Shown one piece after another: positions 61,484 to 64,000 of a DNA stretch of 64,000 nt (position 1 is its first letter; every line of letters starts with the position of its first letter). The position numbers and the translations under genes are program-made. A model generated the notes under the pieces. The model did no database searches. It was not told the DNA's origin and worked only from the letters and a program-made list of their open reading frames with translations. The stretch comes from Sediminibacillus terrae (GTDB lineage: Bacteria > Bacillota > Bacilli > Bacillales > Amphibacillaceae), in assembly GCF_009602435.1 (NCBI RefSeq), contig NZ_VZDQ01000011.1, positions 605,683 to 669,682 of the forward strand, in the 5' to 3' direction.

Positions 61484-61909
61484 CTAAATGGATTTCTCGA
61501 CAGTCATATTTTTCAAACCATTCTTGATAAATTCGTTCTCGTATCCTTCTGCGATTTTTAGTCTTCTATCGATGTCCTTTTGTTCAAGTTTCCCTTTCGG
61601 CCCAAGCTCACGCAGCAAGTCACGGTTGGCCAGTCGATAAGTCAGTTCTTCCCAAAAATTATAGTCTTCATATTCCTTTATATAACGATGGAGCTTTTCC
61701 TCCAGTTCTGCTTTGAGATGATAAAAATCATCTTCCTTGTCATAGATAATATCCGTTGATCCTGCGTTTTTATAAACGAATTGTTCAAGCTCTTCATAGT
61801 GGGAAACTTCTTCATTCCGATGGGCATTCACCAGCCAATTTCCTAAATAAACAAGCTCGGTCAACTTTTGGTACTGACTCTCCGTCATTTCGATTTTCAT
61901 TTTACTCAT
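61484..61909 (-). CDS. Hypothetical helical protein
   Basis: 141 aa, acidic, helical (SQYQKLTELVYLGNWLVNA; NFWEELTYRLANRDLL). AGGAGAG precedes ATG at 61909. It begins 12 bases after the STAS gene, so likely one operon. Not recognised. Confidence 0.7.
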   Translation of the reverse strand: MSKMKIEMTESQYQKLTELVYLGNWLVNAHRNEEVSHYEELEQFVYKNAGSTDIIYDKEDDFYHLKAELEEKLHRYIKEYEDYNFWEELTYRLANRDLLRELGPKGKLEQKDIDRRLKIAEGYENEFIKNGLKNMTVEKSI

Positions 61910-61921
61910 CGTTTCTCTCCT

Positions 61922-62412
61922 TACCCAATAATCTGTTTGCCTTTCTGTGCCAGCGCAAAGTGAATCGCATGTTTCAATGTTGAAAAACAATTTAACCCTT
62001 TCATGTTTACATTTGCCTCGATCAACTTCATGCTCAAGTTCGGCGAAATACCGACAATTGCACTTTTCATTCCGAGCAACCTGGTGGATTGTGTCAAACT
62101 TTGCAAAAGAGAAATGGAGTACGCATCCAAATCGTCATCCAATCCAGTGACATCCAGGATCAAAAAATCCGCATGATAATCCGGTAAGTTTTTCATTGTT
62201 CTGCTCAGCAAATCGTCGGCTCTTGCTTCATCATACTTACCTATCAGCGGCATCACTACAATTCCATCTAAAACCGGAATCAACGGAGACGAGATTTCTT
62301 TTACAAGTGTGGATAAAGTTTCCGTTCTCTCATCCACCATTTGTTCCAAACGATTTATTTCCTCTTGCTCCTTTATCCTTGTGAAATGATGAATGTCCTT
62401 GATGGGATGCAT
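61922..62412 (-). CDS. STAS-domain protein, RsbR-paralogue-like
   Basis: 163 aa from ATG at 62412. A coiled linker (EEINRLEQMVDERTETLSTL) leads into a STAS domain (about 43-150) with LILDVTGL, where RsbR proteins carry a phosphorylatable Thr. Such proteins join the stressosome that controls sigma-B. The ATG lacks a good ribosome site, and protein-like codons continue 12 further upstream (EWLRFGKTFALY) without any start codon. Confidence 0.72.
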
Positions 62413-62642
62413 GTATAACGCGAATGTTTTTCCAAAACGGAGCCATTCATCGTCCGTCCCCCTTCATTGGCAGTAATGCTAAACGACACTGCTACTGTGC
62501 CAATTTTATCATTTCCTGTCGAATTCCCAAAACAATGCGTTTATTTCCATGAGAAGGGGTTGCTTCTCTTTTTCTGCTTTTACTGTAGAGCTTCGCAGCA
62601 TTTTCGTTGTCCGTGTTTCAACCATGATGGGGCCATATAAAT

Positions 62643-62668
62643 AGCCCTCCGTGATTGCGGAGGGCTTG
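62643..62668. terminator. Hairpin after DUF2512 gene
   Basis: AGCCCTCCG / CGGAGGGCT. Confidence 0.7.
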
Positions 62669-62708
62669 CTGTATCGCTCTATTTATGATGTTTTGTTACC
62701 TTTCATTA

Positions 62709-63086
62709 TTAATGACTTTCAGATAACCTGTGTCTCTCTCTGATTGTCGCCATGTTATTTTTCGCTAACCATTTATGGTAGAACCATTCACCTGCGGCTA
62801 TTACAATCGCTGTGATCAATGCCGGTAAAAAGGTACTTTCTGCTCCGATGACTGCAAGTCCGATCCAAAGCACTATTAGCGCTAATCCAAAATCAGCTGC
62901 AGTTGCCATCATGTTGCTTGTACGCGGAAATACCATCATATCACCAAGAGCATATGCTGCTGCTATTAAAATAATCCCCAATACAGTAGTACTCCAGAAA
63001 GAGACGTCAAAAATCAACGTCATAACAATCCACATGATAGGTAAAACCATTAACGCTTTCATGCCAAGGGCTTTTCCGTGTTCCAT
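62709..63086 (-). CDS. DUF2512 (YndM-type) membrane protein
   Basis: 125 aa, four helices, DUF2512; unknown function in Bacillaceae. ATG after AAGGAGG. Confidence 0.8.
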   Translation of the reverse strand: MEHGKALGMKALMVLPIMWIVMTLIFDVSFWSTTVLGIILIAAAYALGDMMVFPRTSNMMATAADFGLALIVLWIGLAVIGAESTFLPALITAIVIAAGEWFYHKWLAKNNMATIRERHRLSESH

Positions 63087-63276
63087 GAAAATACCTCCTT
63101 ATTTTGTATTTGGTAACGTTATTCCGCATTTCTAAACAGGCTAAACGGTTAAGCTTAATTTTAGTAAAAATGAACTATTGATTTTGTGTTTTTTATTTGC
63201 TAGCACTTACTGACTGTCAGGCTGTACCTTCTATAAGCCGGAGCTGCAGTTAAGCATAATGGAAAGAAAGACATAC

Positions 63277-63320
63277 GAAAACCCCCTTGAACGAGGTTGA
63301 ACTCATTCAAGGGGGTTTTC
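63277..63320 (-). terminator. rRNA operon terminator
   Basis: GAAAACCCCCTTGA / TCAAGGGGGTTTTC just after the 5S gene. Confidence 0.9.
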
Positions 63321-63325
63321 GTTTT

Positions 63326-63442
63326 GCCTGGCGGCGTCCTACTCTCGCAGGGGCAAAGCCCCAACTACCATGGGCGCTGGAGAGCTTAACTGCTGTGTTC
63401 GGCATGGGAACAGGTGTGGCCTCTCCGCTATTGCCACCAGGC
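63326..63442 (-). rRNA. rrf: 5S ribosomal RNA
   Basis: 117 bases. Ends pair (GCCTGGTGGC with GCCGCCAGGC) and the conserved CCATGCCGAACACAGCAG is present on the minus strand. Confidence 0.97.
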
Positions 63443-63745
63443 CTGCAGGATGCAGGTCGTTCTGTGTTGTTCACAGGACGTGAACGGGCTTAACAGAACT
63501 TCCTTGGTGATTAATTAAGAAAAGTGTACCTTCAAAACTAGATAAGAAGGAAGACATCAACGAACTTCACACGTTTGAATCTCGCTCTGCGGACAAAGTC
63601 CGCGACGCTTTATACTTAATCCAGTTACGGCTCCTAACAGCTAGTGTATAGTTCATCCAGCTTTTCGTACGCTTAAAGCGGCGCACTACAATCTGGCTGA
63701 TCTATCCATACGCTGTTGACCAGTCGCCTTCACTTTTTGTTTTAA
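63443..63745 (-). other. 23S-5S spacer
   Basis: No tRNA seen. Contains the common spacer motif TATCTAGTTTTGAAGG (minus strand) and a short hairpin GCGGAC / GTCCGC. Confidence 0.6.

Positions 63746-64000
<255 letters not shown>

Noticed and set aside
63443..63745. tRNA genes in the rRNA spacer
   Set aside because: No cloverleaf or T-loop sequence on either strand.

Overview
The window looks like chromosomal DNA of a low-to-moderate GC, spore-forming, halotolerant member of the Bacillaceae, probably close to Halobacillus, Virgibacillus or Thalassobacillus; the genus is inferred. Three things support this. Two alpha/beta-type SASP genes, two YjcZ-like peptides, YhaL and a spore-coat ATP-grasp protein mark a spore former. 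A large block keeps the gene content of the Bacillus subtilis yhg-yha-yhe region (hmoB, ecsABC, hit, yhaH, yhaI, prsA, yhaL, yhaM, yhaN, yhaO, yhaP/Q, yhzD, yheA, yheB, yheC/D, ssp). A complete opuA glycine betaine importer with a divergent GbsR-type regulator sits inside that block, where B. subtilis has other genes.

Layout. 1-5.3 kb: haem monooxygenase HmoB, a BdbC/thioredoxin-like disulfide pair, the LiaFSR envelope-stress system and a PAP2 phosphatase. 5.4-12 kb: ferritin-like protein, YhaA amidohydrolase, EcsABC, a repeat-rich gap, HIT protein and YhaH. 12.3-16.7 kb: opuA operon, GbsR and YhaI. 17-20 kb: a DUF3267 membrane protein, an internally deleted ISL3-type element, two tiny genes missed by length cut-offs, and the foldase PrsA. 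20.6-31.2 kb: YhaL, an MFS carrier, a long YhaM-like nuclease, a second GbsR-like regulator, the SbcCD-like pair YhaN/YhaO and a Na+-type ABC exporter (YhaPQ). 31.4-40 kb: YhzD, YheA, YheB, YheC/D, a CdaR-type regulator next to the sugar ATPase MsmX, a zinc ribbon protein, twin SASPs and a YihY protein. 40-54 kb: fumarase, a phospholipase-like gene broken by an amber codon, several carriers, VanY-type carboxypeptidase, IDEAL protein, WrbA, Mn-type CDF exporter, AzlCD and a T-box-controlled NhaC-family carrier. 53-63 kb: a signal-less BtuF-like protein, methionine aminopeptidase, acetyltransferases, Nudix hydrolase, an aconitase-like enzyme lacking one expected cluster cysteine, SDR, Mug glycosylase, a STAS protein with a suspect 5' end, and DUF2512. 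The window ends in an rRNA operon on the minus strand (5S complete, 23S 3' part).

The non-coding DNA is unusually patterned. At least thirteen intergenic hairpins share the core CCGAACGA/TCGTTCGG and serve as terminators. Three copies of a 100-125 bp cruciform repeat and several GC-rich palindromes related by a shared ACTCCTGCGG / CCGCGGAAAGCG core lie between genes, two of them inside ISL3-derived ends. I saw no CRISPR array, prophage, toxin-antitoxin pair, tRNA or recognisable defence island. Nothing here is clearly a new system; the best leads are the miniature ISL3 element, the repeat families, the T-box carrier and the two apparently damaged genes.
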